Positions 62,563 through 64,000 of a stretch of 64,000 nt of DNA are shown here, in pieces. Every line of letters begins with the position of its first letter. Within the stretch, counting starts at the first letter, position 1. This stretch comes from Pseudogymnoascus destructans (taxonomy: Eukaryota; Ascomycota; Leotiomycetes; Thelebolales; Thelebolaceae), in NCBI RefSeq assembly GCF_001641265.1, contig NW_020167521.1, forward strand, positions 1,922,001 through 1,986,000, given 5' to 3'. The translations under genes were made by a program, and so were the position numbers. The notes below the pieces were generated by a model. The model worked only from the letters and a program-made list of their open reading frames with translations, made no database searches and was not told where the DNA came from.

Positions 62563-64000
62563 GTTTTTTGAATCGTTTGAGAAAGAACCGTCTGAGGAAA
62601 ATCCCTTATATTCACCATATTCTAATGGTCGTGGAACTGGTGTCCCTTCTCTTCTTCGTTCTGCTTTGCGGTGTAGGCGTTCATGTGCTTCTAACACTCA
62701 GTTCCCCTTTCTTCTCATGGGATGCTTTCCTGGGAAGGATACTTATTTGCATCCCAAATTTCTGCAAGCTGTAATGCTTTGTACTCTCCCTCCTGTTCTT
62801 GTTGTAATACTTGTAACAGGTTGTTTTGTCGAGCCTCATAGACCTCTTTCTTAGGGTGGTGTATGTCGTCGATTCTCCAATCTGCGATAGCATCCCGGAC
62901 GTTGTATTTGCAGAGCTTGTACTCTAGCTATCCTGTGGCTTCCTTCTCCGTGTATTTCGCTCCACGGGGTTCCTGCTGGTGAGGGTATTCTGCTCGGCAC
63001 CTCATTGTGCGAATTGCGACCTCTCAATCTTGTGTAATATCCTACCAGCTCATTGGTGACTTAGGCACAGGAATTCCTTGGTCGACCGTCTCCTGAAGCA
63101 TGGCTTCCTTGAAGGTTCTCACTGCTCCTGGCAGTTGTTCCTTGAAGAGAGTCTTACTTGCTGTCTTCTCAAATGCTTGTAACCGGTGCTTTTGAGAGCT
63201 AGTGAGCTCCTTGTCATCATTCTTGTCTTCTCCGTTTGACAAGTGAAATTCCTCAAGATCCTGAGTGGTAACACTCCAGTTCTCCTTTACTTTTATCGTG
63301 GCACAAAGCTGTCCTCACGAGGCATCATACCCGCCCTGACCTTTCCAAGTCGCATTGAGCTGTTTGCCATACTTTCGTCCGCCGTTCCCTTTCTTTGGTT
63401 GTTTGCAATTTCGCACCATATGTCCAGGCTTGTTGCAGTTAAAACAGAGCCGTTCTTTAAGCTGTTGCTCCTTATCAGGGTTGTGTAGGCAGTTGCCTTG
63501 CTTGAAGGTGGCATCGAGTTCCATAGAGTCTGACCATCAGTTGTCTCGAGAATAATTCTCTCTTTTTCGACCTTCGTTACCTCAATACTTATAACTCTTC
63601 TTTGAGCTGTTGTAAGTTCGTCATTCCTTTTGGAACTTGTACAGTTGTCGATCTGGACTGTATGTTCGATGAGTGAGACCATGTCTTTTGGTTGATGCTC
63701 CATATGCGCGAGTTCCATACGGACATGGCTCTTTAGTCCACGACAATAGTGGCTAATGAGCGCATGGGCATCCCAATCAGTTTGGTTGCCATATCTTTGA
63801 AATTCCGTAGCATATGCGAGGTGCTACCATTCTGCTTCAATTTGTACAGATGGTCTTCTGCAGTTTTAACCTCATCGATATCGCCAAACATGCGGTGAAT
63901 CTCCTTCTTGAATCCCTTCCAAGTACCGAACATAGTTCTGGTAGTAGTCATCGTACCACAGGTGTCCTCATATTGAAAATAGTCCTTAAGGAAGGGTTCT
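62560..64000 (-). pseudogene. Gag of the second gypsy copy (partial, runs off window)
   Basis: The gag stop TAG (62560–62562) overlaps the slippery heptamer at 62563–62569, as in E. Gag is read in pieces with frameshifts: a C-terminal part (about 62563–63242), a zinc knuckle CFNCNKPGHMVRNC near 63425–63466, and the core (TTTRTMFGTWKGFKKEIHRMF) at about 63880–63951. The N-terminus lies beyond 64000. Confidence 0.75.
62563..62569 (-). promoter_or_regulatory. Slippery heptamer in the second gypsy copy
   Basis: A AAA AAC immediately precedes the gag stop, as in element E. The downstream stem reads CTCGGCAGT and ACTGGCAAG around the identical loop AGGCC; the apical pairs CAGT/ACTG replace CGGT/ACCG of E, a compensatory change. 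Confidence 0.65.

Larger units (their letters stand above)
59684..64000 (-). mobile_element. Second family B gypsy copy (pol to gag, runs off the window end)
   Basis: It is collinear with element E on the minus strand from the end of RNase H (about 59690) to gag residue about 100 at the window edge. Integrase, chromodomain and both LTRs are missing inside the window. It is interrupted by the family A solo LTR at 59738–60678. It has fewer RIP changes than B' but is not intact. Confidence 0.85.

Overview
The window is nuclear DNA of a filamentous ascomycete (Pezizomycotina). The evidence is short GT–AG introns of 47–134 nt with a CTAAC branch motif in the TBP gene, fungus-typical families (a DUF3405 protein, a Gds1-type regulator, an Oms1-type methyltransferase, chromodomain Ty3/gypsy elements), a dispersed 5S-type sequence, and old repeats mutated CpA to TpA (TGG to TAG, CAG to TAG) as RIP does. 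The species cannot be named from this.

Layout. (1) 1–20.2 kb is gene-dense housekeeping DNA: an unknown protein tail, RNA polymerase subunit RPB12 (-), anthranilate phosphoribosyltransferase TRP4 (-), mitochondrial ribosomal protein uL10m (+), a PLC-like phosphodiesterase (-), an initiator tRNA-Met (+), a broken aldo-keto reductase (-), a PSME3IP1/NIP30-type protein (+), a DUF3405 membrane protein with a homopolymer frameshift (+), spliceosomal SR140/U2SURP (-) and the TATA-binding protein (-). (2) 20.2–40.8 kb is a layered nest of transposons. I use these labels: P, a pogo/Tigger relic; A, solo LTRs of 690–941 bp; D, a Ty3 relic with a 372-bp LTR; C, a full-length but RIP-mutated chromovirus with a 209-bp LTR and an internal 5S rRNA; B, gypsy relics related to E; and E, an apparently intact 6999-bp chromovirus at 32739–39737. 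(3) 40.9–42.0 kb holds a broken protein-kinase-like gene at the edge of the nest. (4) 42.5–56.6 kb is again genic: ETF-ubiquinone oxidoreductase (-), a Gds1-type protein (-), an Oms1-type methyltransferase (-), a decaying modular repeat gene of unknown function (-), a small Cys-rich ORF (+) and a putative amidoligase (+). (5) 56.8–64 kb is a second transposon area with a pogo C-terminus, a copia fragment, two A LTRs facing each other, and a second B-type gypsy copy running off the window end.

Element E is the most notable object. Its two 475-bp LTRs differ, as far as I can read, at one position and are flanked by a CCTAG duplication. Gag and Pol are open and are joined by a textbook -1 frameshift site (A AAA AAC, 8-nt spacer, 9-bp stem, 5-nt loop) that is also present in two diverged relatives. 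The leader appears to self-prime: the predicted mRNA start is complementary to the primer site 2 nt inside the LTR. The same 2-nt geometry occurs in elements C (11 nt) and D (13 nt). On the opposite strand E carries a 188-aa ORF whose cysteine spacing fits the fungal Zn2Cys6 (Gal4-type) cluster, followed by a likely coiled coil. Each LTR has two 86-bp units full of GAGTCC/GGACTC half-sites next to the TATA box. Whether these form a self-regulatory circuit is inference, but it is testable.
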